This document shows positions 17,761-27,099 of a stretch of DNA of 64,000 nucleotides, piece by piece; the first letter of the stretch is position 1, and every line of letters starts with the position of its first letter. The notes under the pieces are model-generated. The model searched no databases. It was not told the origin of the DNA and saw only the letters and a list, made by a program, of their open reading frames with translations. The stretch is from positions 4,152,501 to 4,216,500 of the forward strand of contig NZ_CP070506.1 of assembly GCF_016925675.1 (NCBI RefSeq), written 5' to 3'. Source of the stretch: Pseudomonas hygromyciniae. Its GTDB lineage: Bacteria; Pseudomonadota; Gammaproteobacteria; Pseudomonadales; Pseudomonadaceae. Position numbers and translations under genes: made by a program.

Positions 17761-17852
17761 CCACCCTTCAACGACGAAGGTGGGGCTTTCCCGAGAGAAC
17801 GGGACCAGGACAAAGGCGTCCTCGCTAGGCAACTAGCGGGACGCCTTTTTTT
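17761..17852 (+). promoter_or_regulatory. ANTAR-type antitermination leader of nirB with three hexaloops
   Basis: Three consecutive hairpins expose hexaloops with A1 and G4: loop AACGAC (17770-17775) on a GAAGG/CCTTC stem, loop AGAGAA (17794-17799) on TCCCG/CGGGA, and loop AAAGGC (17812-17817) on GGAC/GTCC. The last shares 17812-17821 with a strong terminator: AAAGGCGTCC plus CGCTA pairs with TAGCG plus GGACGCCTTT with one bulged T, ending in a run of T (to 17852). NasT binding should favour read-through into nirB-nirD-nasC-cobA. Confidence 0.82.
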
Positions 17853-17890
17853 GTTTGCGCGTGATTTGTCGAGCCATTGCGGAGAACGAC

Positions 17891-20344
17891 ATGAAGAAAC
17901 TCAAACTGGTGATGATCGGCAACGGCATGGCCGGGGTTCGCACCCTTGAAGAACTGCTGAAACTGAGCACCGAGCTGTACGACATCACGGTCTTTGGCGC
18001 CGAGCCCCACACCAACTACAACCGCATCCTGCTATCGCCGGTGCTGGCCGGTGAACAGACGTTCGAAGAGATCGTGCTCAACGACCTCGACTGGTACCTG
18101 CAAAACAACATTAAGTTGCTGCTCAACCGCAAGGTGGTGCAGATCGACCGGGTCAAACGCAAAGTCATCGCCGAAGACGGCACCGAGGCCGAATACGATC
18201 GCCTGCTGATCGCCACCGGCTCGACCCCATTTATCCTGCCGATTCCCGGCAATACCTTGCAGGGCGTGATCGGCTACCGCGACATTGCCGACACCCAAGC
18301 CATGATCGACACCGCCAAGACCCACAAGCACGCAGTGGTCATCGGTGGCGGCCTGCTCGGCCTGGAAGCGGCCAATGGCCTGATGCTGCGCGGCATGCAC
18401 GTCACCGTGGTGCATCTCGGCGAATGGCTGCTGGAGCGGCAACTGGACAAGACCAGCGGCCAGTTGCTGCAAACCGAACTGGAAAGCCGTGGCCTGGTGT
18501 TTCGCCTGTGCGAACAGACCCAGGCCCTGCATGACGCCGGTAATGGCCGCGTGGGCTCGGTGCAGTTCAAAAATGGCGACGTGATTCCCGCCGACTTGGT
18601 GGTGATGGCCGCCGGCATCCGCCCCAACACCGAACTGGCGGAAAAGTCCGGCATCCCGTGCAACCGTGGGATCCTGGTCAACGACACGATGCAAACCTAC
18701 GACCCGCGCATCTATGCCATCGGCGAATGCGCCAGCCATCGCGGGATTGCCTACGGCCTGGTGGCGCCGCTGTTCGAGCAGGCCAAGGTCTGCGCCAACC
18801 ACCTGGCCCAGTTGGGCTTCGCCACCTACAAAGGCTCGGTGACCTCGACCAAACTGAAAGTCACCGGTATCGACCTGTTTTCCGCTGGCGACTTCATGGG
18901 CGGCGAAGGCACCGAGACCATCACCCTTTCCGACCCGATCGGCGGCGTCTACAAGAAGCTGGTGATCAAGGACGACATATTGGTCGGCGCCTGCCTGTAC
19001 GGCGATACCGCCGACGGTGGTTGGTATTTCAGGCAGATCCGCGAGAACCATGGCATCAGCAAGATTCGCGATCACCTGATGTTCGGTGAAAACGCCCTCG
19101 GCGATGTCGGCCATCAGGGCCAGGACAAAGCCATGAGCATGGCCGACAACGCCGAAGTCTGCGGCTGCAACGGCGTGTGCAAGGGCACCATCGTCAAGGC
19201 GATCCAGGAACAGGGCCTGTTCAGCGTCGATGAGGTGAAGAAACACACCAAGGCCGCCAGTTCCTGCGGCTCCTGCGCCGGGTTGGTGGAGCAGATCCTG
19301 ATCAACACCGTGGGCGGCGCTGCCGACGTCAAGCCAAAAAGCGAAAAAGCCATCTGCGGCTGCAGCGATCTGAACCACGGGCAAATCCGTCAGGCGATCC
19401 GCGATCAGCACCTGCTGACCATCGCCGACACCATGAGCTACCTGAACTGGCGCACGCCCAACGGCTGCGCCACTTGCCGTCCGGCGTTGAACTACTACCT
19501 GATCTCCACCTGGCCGGGGGAAGCCAAGGACGATCCGCAATCGCGCCTGATCAACGAACGGGCCCACGCCAACATTCAGAAAGACGGCACCTACTCGGTA
19601 GTCCCGCGGATGTGGGGCGGTGTGACCAATCCTTCCGAACTGCGCCGGATTGCTGATGTGGCCGACAAGTACAACGTGCCGATGGTCAAGGTCACCGGCG
19701 GCCAGCGCATCGACTTGCTGGGCATCAAGAAACAGGACCTGCCCGGCGTGTGGAAAGACCTTGATATGCCGTCCGGGCATGCCTACGGCAAATCCATCCG
19801 CACCGTGAAGACCTGTGTCGGCAGCGAGTTCTGCCGCTTCGGCACGCAGAACTCCACGCAACTGGGGATCGAGCTGGAGCATGACCTGTTCAACATGTGG
19901 TCGCCCCACAAGGTCAAGCTGGCGGTCTCCGGGTGCCCGCGCAACTGCTCGGAAGCGGGGATCAAGGACGTGGGAATTATCGGTGTCGATTCGGGCTGGG
20001 AGATGTATATCGGCGGCAATGGTGGGATCAAGACCGAGGTCGCGGAGTTCTTCGTCAAGCTCAAGACCGCCGAGGAGGTACGCGAGTACAACGGCGCCTT
20101 CCTGCAGCTGTACCGCGAAGAGGCCTTCTACCTGGAGCGCACCGTGCATTACATGCAGCGGGTCGGCATGGACCATATCAAGAAGGCCGTGCTGGAAGAC
20201 CCGGCGCGACGCCAGGCCCTGAACGAGCGCCTGCAGTTCTCCCTGTCGTTTGAACAGGACCCGTGGAAAGAGCGCCTGGAGCAGCCGTTGCGGAAGAAGG
20301 AATTCGACACCATCGCCGTCAAACAGCTGGAGGTATTGGTATGA
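17891..20344 (+). CDS. nirB: Assimilatory nitrite reductase NAD(P)H, large subunit
   Basis: This 817-residue cytoplasmic enzyme reduces nitrite to ammonium. It has an FAD/NAD(P)H oxidoreductase part (about 1-400; IGNGMAGVRTLEELL and VIGGGLLGLEAANGL nucleotide sites), two BFD-like [2Fe-2S] units with paired CxC and CxxC cysteines (about 420-535), and the C-terminal siroheme/[4Fe-4S] sulfite/nitrite reductase part with TCVGSEFCRFG and SGCPRNCSEAG supplying four cysteines. Start MKKLKL at 17891 is the family start; an in-frame frame to 17855 overlaps the terminator-proximal leader. It overlaps nirD by four bases. Confidence 0.96.
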   Translation: MKKLKLVMIGNGMAGVRTLEELLKLSTELYDITVFGAEPHTNYNRILLSPVLAGEQTFEEIVLNDLDWYLQNNIKLLLNRKVVQIDRVKRKVIAEDGTEAEYDRLLIATGSTPFILPIPGNTLQGVIGYRDIADTQAMIDTAKTHKHAVVIGGGLLGLEAANGLMLRGMHVTVVHLGEWLLERQLDKTSGQLLQTELESRGLVFRLCEQTQALHDAGNGRVGSVQFKNGDVIPADLVVMAAGIRPNTELAEKSGIPCNRGILVNDTMQTYDPRIYAIGECASHRGIAYGLVAPLFEQAKVCANHLAQLGFATYKGSVTSTKLKVTGIDLFSAGDFMGGEGTETITLSDPIGGVYKKLVIKDDILVGACLYGDTADGGWYFRQIRENHGISKIRDHLMFGENALGDVGHQGQDKAMSMADNAEVCGCNGVCKGTIVKAIQEQGLFSVDEVKKHTKAASSCGSCAGLVEQILINTVGGAADVKPKSEKAICGCSDLNHGQIRQAIRDQHLLTIADTMSYLNWRTPNGCATCRPALNYYLISTWPGEAKDDPQSRLINERAHANIQKDGTYSVVPRMWGGVTNPSELRRIADVADKYNVPMVKVTGGQRIDLLGIKKQDLPGVWKDLDMPSGHAYGKSIRTVKTCVGSEFCRFGTQNSTQLGIELEHDLFNMWSPHKVKLAVSGCPRNCSEAGIKDVGIIGVDSGWEMYIGGNGGIKTEVAEFFVKLKTAEEVREYNGAFLQLYREEAFYLERTVHYMQRVGMDHIKKAVLEDPARRQALNERLQFSLSFEQDPWKERLEQPLRKKEFDTIAVKQLEVLV

Positions 20345-20658
20345 ACTGGCTGGATATCTGCGCCCTCGACGAAATCAACGCACTGGGCTCGCGCATCGTC
20401 AGCGGCCCGAAAGGTGAAATTGCGATTTTTCGTACCAGTGACGACGAAGTCTTCGCCCTTGACGACCGCTGCCCGCACAAGGGTGGGCCATTGTCCCAAG
20501 GGTTGATTTACGGCAAACGCGTGGCGTGCCCGCTGCACAACTGGCAGATCGACCTGGCGTCCGGCGAAGCCCAGGCCCCGGATATCGGTTGCGCCCACCA
20601 TCACCATGCCCGGGTTGAAAACGGCCGGGTGATGCTGGCCCTGCGGGACGCCGGTTGA
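20341..20658 (+). CDS. nirD: Assimilatory nitrite reductase, small Rieske subunit
   Basis: This 105-residue cytoplasmic protein carries one Rieske-type [2Fe-2S] site, CPHKGGPLS and CPLHNW, and partners NirB. Its ATG overlaps the nirB stop (ATGA), and its own TGA overlaps the ATG of the nitrate reductase gene by one base, so stoichiometric expression is likely. Length and motifs match the family. Confidence 0.96.
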   Translation: MNWLDICALDEINALGSRIVSGPKGEIAIFRTSDDEVFALDDRCPHKGGPLSQGLIYGKRVACPLHNWQIDLASGEAQAPDIGCAHHHHARVENGRVMLALRDAG

Positions 20659-23366
20659 TGAACCGCCAGGTCACCGCATCGACCTGCTGCTACTGCGGGG
20701 TCGGCTGCGGCGTGCTGATCGAGCATGATGGCGCGCAGATCCTCGGGGTCAGCGGCGACCCGACGCATCCCGCCAATTTCGGCAAATTGTGCAGCAAGGG
20801 TTCCAGCCTGCACCTGACCGGCGACCTGACAGCACGGGCGTTGTACCCCGAATTGCGCCTGGGCAAAGGCCTGGCCCGTGCCCGTACCGATTGGGACAGT
20901 GCCCTGGACCACGCCGCCAATGTATTTGCCGACACCATCGCTGAGCACGGCCCCGACAGCGTGGCGTTCTATATCTCGGGACAACTGCTGACCGAGGACT
21001 ACTACAGCTTCAACAAACTCGCACGGGCCCTGGTGGGCACCAACAATATCGACAGCAATTCCAGGCTCTGCATGTCCTCGGCGGTGGTCGGCTACAAGCG
21101 CAGCCTGGGTGCCGACGCGCCGCCGTGCAGCTATGAGGACCTGGAGATCAGTGATTGCGTGATGATCGTCGGCAGTAATATGGCCTACGCCCATCCAGTA
21201 CTGTTTCGCCGGTTGGAAGAGGCCAAGGCGCGCCGGCCGGATATGAAAGTGGTGGTCATTGATCCGCGGCGCACCGATACCTGCGACTTGGCGGATATGC
21301 ACCTGGCGATTTTGCCGGGTACTGACGTCGCCTTGTTCCATGGGATTTTGCATCTACTGCTGTGGGAAGACTGGATCGATCGGGACTTTATCCAGGCTCA
21401 TACCGATGGTTTGGTCGAACTCAAACGCCTGGTCCATGACTACACACCGCAGATGGTCACGCAACTGTGCGGGATCAGTGTCGAGCGACTGCGCCAGTGT
21501 GCGCAGTGGGTCGGTACCTCGCCGAGCTTTCTGTCGCTGTGGTGCATGGGGCTCAACCAGTCCAGCGCCGGCAGCGCGAAAAACAGCGCGCTGATCAACC
21601 TGCACCTGGCCACCGGTACCCTTGGCCGCCCAGGTTGCGGGCCGTTTTCCCTGACCGGCCAGCCCAACGCCATGGGCGGCCGGGAAACCGGCAGCCTGTC
21701 GAACCTGCTGCCGGGCCATCGCGACGCCAACAACCCCGAGCACCGCGCACAAGTGGCCGCCTACTGGGGGGTTGAGCAACTGCCATCCAGTACCGGCTTG
21801 ACCGCCATCGAATTGTTCGAGCAGGTACAGGCCGGCAAGATCAAAGCGCTGTGGATCGCCTGCACCAACCCCGCGCAATCGTTGCCGGACCAGAGCAGCG
21901 TGCGCCAGGCTCTCACTGCGTGCCCATTCGTGGTGTTGCAGGAAGCCTTCCGCACCACAGAAACCGCAGCCTTTGCCGACCTGTTGTTGCCAGCCGCCAG
22001 TTGGGGTGAGAAAGAAGGCACCGTGACCAATTCCGAGCGCCGCATTTCCCACGTACGCCAGGCCATTGCCCCACCGGGTGAGGCGCGGTCGGACTGGGCG
22101 ATTACCGTGGATTTCGCACAGCGCCTGGAGCAACGCTTGCGACCGGGCCTACCGAGCCTGTTTGCGTTTGCGCAACCGGCGCAGATTTTTGATGAGTTCA
22201 AACTGCTGACACGCGGTCGGGACTTGGACCTGTCAGGCATCAGCCATGCCCTGCTCGACCGGATCGGCCCGCAACAATGGCCGTTTCCCGCCGAGGCGCA
22301 GAGCGGCACGCCACGGCTGTACACCGACGGCATCTTCCCGACCGACAGTGGTCGTGCGCACTTTATCGCCGAGCCTTATCGCGCGGCAAAGGAACAACGT
22401 GATGCGCGCTTTCCCCTGACCCTGATCACCGGCCGCCTGCGTGACCAATGGCATGGCATGAGCCGCACCGGTACGGCTGCGCAACTGTTCGGCCACGTCA
22501 GCGAAGCATTGCTCAGCCTGCACCCGGACGAACTGCGCCGGCACCGCTTCAAAGAGGGCGATCTGGTGAGCCTGAAAAGCCGCCGTGGCCAGGTGATTGT
22601 GGCGGTGACCAGTGATGACAGCGTGCGTCCCGGCCAGGCATTCCTGCCCATGCATTGGGGCGATCGCTTCCTCAAGGGCGGCGTCAACATGCTGACTCAG
22701 CCGGCATTCGATCCCTTGTCGAAACAACCCGAGCTCAAGCACAGCGGTGTACGCCTGGAAGCTGTGCAATTGCCTTGGCAGCTGTTTGCGCTGATCGAAG
22801 GTGACGTCCAGCAACACTTCGAGGCGTTGCGCCCGCTTTGCGAGTGCTTTGCCTACGTCAGCCTGAGTTTGACCGGGCGTGAACGGCCGGCGCTGCTGCT
22901 GCGTGCTGCCCACACCGAGGCGCCGGACCTGCAGTTGCTCAAGAACATCGACCAATTGCTGGGCCTCAATGACGGCCCGGTCATGGCCTATGACGACCCA
23001 CGGCGCTCTATCGGCAAACGGGTAAAAATCGAGAAAGGCCGGATTACTGCAATCCGCCTGGCCGGCGAAACCCTGGCCCGCCACTGGCTGCAAAGCCTGT
23101 GGCTGGAAGGCCGTACCGATGAGCAACTGCGGCGCTGGCTGCTGGCACCTCTCAGCGCGCCGCCCGGTGGTGGAAGTACCAGCAACAGGATTCTCTGCAA
23201 TTGCAAGAACGTCAGTGAACACGCGATATGTGCAGGCATCAGTCGCGGCCTGGACCTGGATGGACTGAAGCAAGAACTGGGCTGCGGTACGCAATGTGGC
23301 TCCTGCGTCCCCGAAATCAAACGGCTTTTGGCGAACACTTCGCAGCCAATCGCTATCAGTGTGTGA
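20658..23366 (+). CDS. nasC: Assimilatory nitrate reductase, molybdopterin catalytic subunit
   Basis: This 902-residue cytoplasmic enzyme reduces nitrate to nitrite with a bis-MGD molybdenum centre. The N-terminal [4Fe-4S] site is CCYCGVGCGV plus GKLCSKG (about residues 10-45). The large molybdopterin oxidoreductase core follows, then the nucleotide-binding end domain (MHWGDRF). A C-terminal BFD-like [2Fe-2S] domain (ILCNCKNVSEH...CGTQCGSC, about 840-895) is typical of the NasA/NasC form that lacks a separate electron-transfer subunit. Gene naming varies (nasA/nasC/nasB); I use nasC because the transporter is usually called nasA in pseudomonads. ATG 20658 is preferred over TTG 20655. Confidence 0.95.
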   Translation: MNRQVTASTCCYCGVGCGVLIEHDGAQILGVSGDPTHPANFGKLCSKGSSLHLTGDLTARALYPELRLGKGLARARTDWDSALDHAANVFADTIAEHGPDSVAFYISGQLLTEDYYSFNKLARALVGTNNIDSNSRLCMSSAVVGYKRSLGADAPPCSYEDLEISDCVMIVGSNMAYAHPVLFRRLEEAKARRPDMKVVVIDPRRTDTCDLADMHLAILPGTDVALFHGILHLLLWEDWIDRDFIQAHTDGLVELKRLVHDYTPQMVTQLCGISVERLRQCAQWVGTSPSFLSLWCMGLNQSSAGSAKNSALINLHLATGTLGRPGCGPFSLTGQPNAMGGRETGSLSNLLPGHRDANNPEHRAQVAAYWGVEQLPSSTGLTAIELFEQVQAGKIKALWIACTNPAQSLPDQSSVRQALTACPFVVLQEAFRTTETAAFADLLLPAASWGEKEGTVTNSERRISHVRQAIAPPGEARSDWAITVDFAQRLEQRLRPGLPSLFAFAQPAQIFDEFKLLTRGRDLDLSGISHALLDRIGPQQWPFPAEAQSGTPRLYTDGIFPTDSGRAHFIAEPYRAAKEQRDARFPLTLITGRLRDQWHGMSRTGTAAQLFGHVSEALLSLHPDELRRHRFKEGDLVSLKSRRGQVIVAVTSDDSVRPGQAFLPMHWGDRFLKGGVNMLTQPAFDPLSKQPELKHSGVRLEAVQLPWQLFALIEGDVQQHFEALRPLCECFAYVSLSLTGRERPALLLRAAHTEAPDLQLLKNIDQLLGLNDGPVMAYDDPRRSIGKRVKIEKGRITAIRLAGETLARHWLQSLWLEGRTDEQLRRWLLAPLSAPPGGGSTSNRILCNCKNVSEHAICAGISRGLDLDGLKQELGCGTQCGSCVPEIKRLLANTSQPIAISV

Positions 23367-23371
23367 GGGCA

Positions 23372-24115
23372 ATGAATATGAGTGCAAAAGTCTGGCTGGT
23401 GGGCGCAGGCCCGGGTGATCCGGAGTTGTTGACCCTCAAGGCGGTACGGGCCCTGCACGAGGCCGATGTGGTGTTGATTGATGACTTGGTCAACCCGGCG
23501 GTGCTTGAGCATTGCCCCGGTACGCGGGTGATTACCGTCGGCAAACGTGGTGGTTGCCGTTCCACGCCCCAGGATTTTATTCATCGCCTGATGCTGCGTT
23601 ACGCGCGCCAAGGCAAATGTGTGGTGCGCCTCAAAGGCGGTGATCCGTGCATTTTTGGACGGGGCGGCGAGGAAGCTACATGGCTCACGGATCGCGGCGT
23701 GAGTGTGGAGTTGGTCAATGGCATCACGGCTGGGCTGGCGGGTGCGACAAATTGCGATATACCGCTGACACTGCGCGGGATCAGTCGCGGCGTCACACTG
23801 GTCACGGCCCATACCCAGGACGACAGTAGCCTCAATTGGCGGGCTTTGGCCGAAGGGGGCACGACGCTAGTGATCTACATGGGCGTGGCGAAACTTTCAG
23901 AAATTGCCCAGCAACTGCTGGAGGGTGGCATGGCTTCGAATATGCCGGTGGCGATGATCGAGAACGCCTCAATGCCTCAGCAGCGTGAATGCCGCAGCTC
24001 CCTGGCGTGCATGCAGGATGATGCCAAGGCGTTTGCCTTGAAGAGCCCGGCTATCCTGGTGATCGGCGCAGTGGCGGCCACGGCCGTGGAAGCAGCGTTG
24101 CTGGCCAGCGCCTGA
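23372..24115 (+). CDS. cobA: Uroporphyrinogen-III C-methyltransferase (SUMT)
   Basis: This 247-residue SAM-dependent enzyme converts uroporphyrinogen III to precorrin-2, the precursor of siroheme and cobalamin. The N-terminal VWLVGAGPGDPELLTLKA loop, the VVRLKGGDPCIFGRGGEE motif (about 80-98) and the C-terminal VIGAV segment mark the SUMT family. Its place directly after nirB-nirD-nasC makes sense because NirB needs siroheme. The start is ATG 23372 or ATG 23378; the latter has better spacing to GAGGG. A bidirectional terminator follows. Confidence 0.95.
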   Translation: MNMSAKVWLVGAGPGDPELLTLKAVRALHEADVVLIDDLVNPAVLEHCPGTRVITVGKRGGCRSTPQDFIHRLMLRYARQGKCVVRLKGGDPCIFGRGGEEATWLTDRGVSVELVNGITAGLAGATNCDIPLTLRGISRGVTLVTAHTQDDSSLNWRALAEGGTTLVIYMGVAKLSEIAQQLLEGGMASNMPVAMIENASMPQQRECRSSLACMQDDAKAFALKSPAILVIGAVAATAVEAALLASA

Positions 24116-24130
24116 AGCAAATTCCAGGCG

Positions 24131-24161
24131 AAAAAAAGCCCGGCCTAAGCCGGGCTTTTTT
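24131..24161. terminator. Bidirectional intrinsic terminator between cobA and oprF
   Basis: AAAAAAGCCCGGC and GCCGGGCTTTTT pair across a CTAA loop, with an A-run on the left and a T-run on the right. It can end both the nirB-cobA operon (+) and oprF (-). Confidence 0.93.
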
Positions 24162-24175
24162 CTACCACTCAGTAA

Positions 24176-25156
24176 TTACTGAGCTTGTGCTTCAACCGAT
24201 GCTTCTACGCGACGGTTAACAGCACGACCAGCTTCAGTTGCGTTGTCAGCAACTGGGCGGGACTCGCCGTAACCTACGGAGGTGATACGGCTAGGAGCTA
24301 CGCCATCTTTAACCAGAACTTGCTTAACAGCGTCAGCACGACGCTGGGACAGCTTCTGGTTGTAAGCGTCTGGACCGACGGAGTCAGTGTGACCAGCAAC
24401 TTCTACGTTGGTAGCTGGGTACTGAGCCATGAAGTCGGCCAGGTTTTTCACGTCGCCGTAGCTGTTAGGCTTAACAACGGCCTTGTCGAAGTCGAACTTC
24501 ACGTCCAGCTCAACACGAACAACCTGAGCAACCGGAGCTTCTGGCTCTGGAACTGGCTCTGGAGCTGGTGCTGGGGTAGGAGCTGGAGCTGCTGCGCCAG
24601 CGTTACCGCCGAAGTTTACGCCCAGGCCGACCAGTGCGGAGTAGTCCCACTTGCCGTTGTCCAGACCGTAGTCAGCTTCAACACCGGCACGAGCGTACAG
24701 GTTGTTGGTGAAGTAGTACTTAACGCCGGTACCGACGGTAGCGAAGGTAGTCTGATCGCGACCAGTGTGGCCATCAGCACGTACGTTGCCACGGCTCTGG
24801 TGACCGAAACCACCTTCTACGTATGGACGCAGGGAGTCGACGCCAGCTTGACCGAAGTGGTACTGGGCAACGAGGCTGCCGGTATCACCTTTGATCTTCT
24901 GGTTGCCAGTACCGTCAGTCGAACGGGTGTGGTTGGTCTTGTCGTAGGACAAGTTCAAGGACAGGTCGTCGGTCAGGAAGTAACCGATGCGAGCGCCAGG
25001 ATTGAAGCCGTCTTCGATGTGCTTGACGCTATCGTTGTACTGCTTCTTGTAGAACAGCTCGCCTTCAACTGCGCCTTGGCCTTGTGCCAGAACGCCGAAA
25101 GAAGTAGCGGCAATAAGAGAACCAATGGCCAAGCCCAAGGTGTTTTTCAGTTTCAT
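24176..25156 (-). CDS. oprF: Major outer-membrane porin/structural protein OprF
   Basis: This 326-residue protein has a signal peptide (1-24, ending VLAQ), an eight-stranded beta-barrel N-domain (about 25-180), a proline/alanine-rich hinge (about 183-205, alternating AP and EP), and an OmpA-type peptidoglycan-binding C-domain with GHTDSVG and NQKLSQRRADAV. It forms a porin and ties the outer membrane to the wall. Unlike P. aeruginosa OprF, I see no cysteine cluster in the hinge. The gene lies 107 bases downstream of sigX on the same strand, and SigX-type control of oprF is established in Pseudomonas. Confidence 0.97.
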   Translation of the reverse strand: MKLKNTLGLAIGSLIAATSFGVLAQGQGAVEGELFYKKQYNDSVKHIEDGFNPGARIGYFLTDDLSLNLSYDKTNHTRSTDGTGNQKIKGDTGSLVAQYHFGQAGVDSLRPYVEGGFGHQSRGNVRADGHTGRDQTTFATVGTGVKYYFTNNLYARAGVEADYGLDNGKWDYSALVGLGVNFGGNAGAAAPAPTPAPAPEPVPEPEAPVAQVVRVELDVKFDFDKAVVKPNSYGDVKNLADFMAQYPATNVEVAGHTDSVGPDAYNQKLSQRRADAVKQVLVKDGVAPSRITSVGYGESRPVADNATEAGRAVNRRVEASVEAQAQ

Positions 25157-25263
25157 CCGTTAAATCCCCATCTGGTGATTGTAAAGCAGTCCCACATACC
25201 GGGGGACAACTCGGCGACAAGTCTAACAGAACTTGCCTACACGTAAGAGATATTTGCACCGAA

Positions 25264-25854
25264 CTAAGTTTCAGTACTGTCCGCAAATTTCTCACGTAAT
25301 TTATCAAGAGCACGTTTGTAACGCATTTTTGTAGCACTCAAACCCATATGCATAATGTCAGCGATTTCCTGAAATTCCAGTTCTGCGACAAATCGTAGCA
25401 CCAGAATTTCCCGGTCAATCGGGTTCACATGCACCAACCAGCGATCAAGTCCGCCCTTCTCCTCGGGTGCCGGCGCCTTTTCTTCAGACGCTTCCTCAAG
25501 GGGGTCCAGACTCAAGGCGTCCATCAAGCGACGCTTTCGCCGTTCCTTACGATACTGCGTGATGCACTCGTTGTACGTGATGCTGTAGAGCCAGGTTTTG
25601 AACTTCGATTTACCCTCGAAGTTCTTCAGGCCATACAACACCTTGAGCATCACTTCCTGACAGACATCATCCGCATCACGATCGTTCCCTAAATATCTTG
25701 AACAAACGTTGAACAGAGTGCGTTGATACCTGCGCATCAATTCTTCGTACGCGCGTGTTACGTGAAACAGCTCCGTGTGCGCGCGCGCGACCAACTCCTC
25801 ATCAGAGAGCTCACGGGGGTCATAGCGCGTGGACAGCGTTTGGGCTTTATTCAA
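25264..25854 (-). CDS. sigX: ECF sigma factor SigX
   Basis: This 196-residue extracytoplasmic-function sigma factor has region 2 (about 25-100; DRDADDVCQEVMLKVLYGLKNF and FKTWLYSITYNEC) and region 4 (about 140-190; LRFVAELEFQEIADIMHMGLSATKMRYKRAL). It directs transcription of oprF and of fatty-acid and envelope genes in other pseudomonads. No anti-sigma gene is adjacent; the mechanosensitive-channel-like CmpX gene lies immediately upstream and has been linked to SigX activity. The predicted start at 25854 gives the family N-terminus. Confidence 0.96.
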   Translation of the reverse strand: MNKAQTLSTRYDPRELSDEELVARAHTELFHVTRAYEELMRRYQRTLFNVCSRYLGNDRDADDVCQEVMLKVLYGLKNFEGKSKFKTWLYSITYNECITQYRKERRKRRLMDALSLDPLEEASEEKAPAPEEKGGLDRWLVHVNPIDREILVLRFVAELEFQEIADIMHMGLSATKMRYKRALDKLREKFADSTET

Positions 25855-25941
25855 AACAAGTCGTGCCGACAGTCAGGTCAATGTCCGCCACATCCTGGAT
25901 ACCCAGGTTTGCGGCGGCGTACATTAGCAGGGTTTACCGGG

Positions 25942-26766
25942 TTAGCGGCTACTCACCTGCTGTTCCAGCAGAACCCGATTGGACAGCGACACTAGTTCGC
26001 CATCATCGGTCAGCAGTGTAGTTTTCACCGTGCCGATCTCTTCAATCTGCCCTTCGACCTCGCCAACACGCACGTGTTGCCCCACTTGATACAACTCACG
26101 CACATAGATTCCCGCAAGAATCTGACCAGCAATTCCTCTGCTTCCCAGGCCCATCGCCAATGCAACGGCCAGACCAACGGTAATCAAAACGATCACAATC
26201 ACATGGTTGAGCAGGTCTGTCTTGACCTCCAACTGGCTGATCGCCACCGAAATACTGATGATGATCACCAGCCCTTGGGCAATTCGCCCCAGGCCACCTG
26301 CATAGTCCAGACCTACACCTTCAGCGGCGCCGCGCACCAGGCCATTGGCCAGTTGCGCCAGCAAAACACCGACCAACAACACCAGCGCGCCGCCGAATAC
26401 TTTCGGCAAATACAGCGCCAGCATGTCGAGCGTAGCTGAAACTCGCTCAAGTCCAAGGGATTGTGCGGCAGAAACCAGAAAAATCAGCAAAACAAACCAG
26501 TAGACGATCTTGCCGATCAGTGTCGAGATCGGCACTTGCAGCCCGGCGCGCCCCAGCAACTTGGTCAAACCAGTGCCGGCCATCAAGCGATCGAGGCCCA
26601 GCTTGGCGAGCAATTTGGAGAGCAGGGTGTCGAGCAGCTTGGCCACGACAAAACCCAGCAGCACCAGCACCAGCGCACCAAACAGGTTGGGAATGAAGTT
26701 CGCCACCTTGGTCCACAACGCAGTCATTGCAGTGACCAGACTCTGCGTCCAGAGATCAAGTTCCAT
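25942..26766 (-). CDS. cmpX: CmpX, small mechanosensitive-channel-family membrane protein
   Basis: This 274-residue inner-membrane protein has about five hydrophobic helices (a conserved N-terminal helix near residues 25-50, others near 85-105, 120-145, 160-180 and 185-205) followed by a small MscS-like beta domain (VGQHVRVGEVEGQIEEIGTVKTTLLTDDGELVSLSN). The N-terminal repeated-helix motif LLSKLLAKLGLDRL is typical of CmpX proteins. ATG 26766 is preferred over a TTG at 26772. It lies two bases after cfrX and upstream of sigX. Ion specificity is unknown. Confidence 0.92.
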   Translation of the reverse strand: MELDLWTQSLVTAMTALWTKVANFIPNLFGALVLVLLGFVVAKLLDTLLSKLLAKLGLDRLMAGTGLTKLLGRAGLQVPISTLIGKIVYWFVLLIFLVSAAQSLGLERVSATLDMLALYLPKVFGGALVLLVGVLLAQLANGLVRGAAEGVGLDYAGGLGRIAQGLVIIISISVAISQLEVKTDLLNHVIVIVLITVGLAVALAMGLGSRGIAGQILAGIYVRELYQVGQHVRVGEVEGQIEEIGTVKTTLLTDDGELVSLSNRVLLEQQVSSR

Positions 26767-26768
26767 AT

Positions 26769-27014
26769 TCAATCAGCCTTATCAGCAGTGCGAGCAATAG
26801 GTTTACGACGAGAAACAGGTGAAACGTGGGCCGAACCGTTGTTCAACGCCATCATCAGTGCCGGCAACCAGCGGCCGAGCAGACCAAACAGGTCGCCCGC
26901 GCCTACCTGGCGGTTGGCGGTTTTCAGTACGCGGCCCAGGCAAGCATCGTCGTCACGGTTGGACGGCGAAGCGTTAAGCATGTCACGCAAAGACTGTTCA
27001 AACGGATCGTGCAT
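26769..27014 (-). CDS. cfrX: CfrX small protein
   Basis: This 81-residue protein sits between cmaX and cmpX, where P. aeruginosa has cfrX. The N-terminus MHDPFEQSLRDMLNASPS and a hydrophobic stretch LFGLLGRWLPALMMALNNG (about 42-60) suggest an inner-membrane-associated protein with a basic tail. Function is not known to me. ATG 27014 has the ribosome site AGAGGTCC upstream; the in-frame start at 27029 is unlikely. Two bases separate its stop from the cmpX start. Confidence 0.85.
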   Translation of the reverse strand: MHDPFEQSLRDMLNASPSNRDDDACLGRVLKTANRQVGAGDLFGLLGRWLPALMMALNNGSAHVSPVSRRKPIARTADKAD

Positions 27015-27099
27015 AGGGACCTCTGGCAAGTGATTTAAAAGACGAGGGCAAAATTGGCCGGGTCACATGACCTTGCTCGCCATTCAGGTCACGTTCAGG

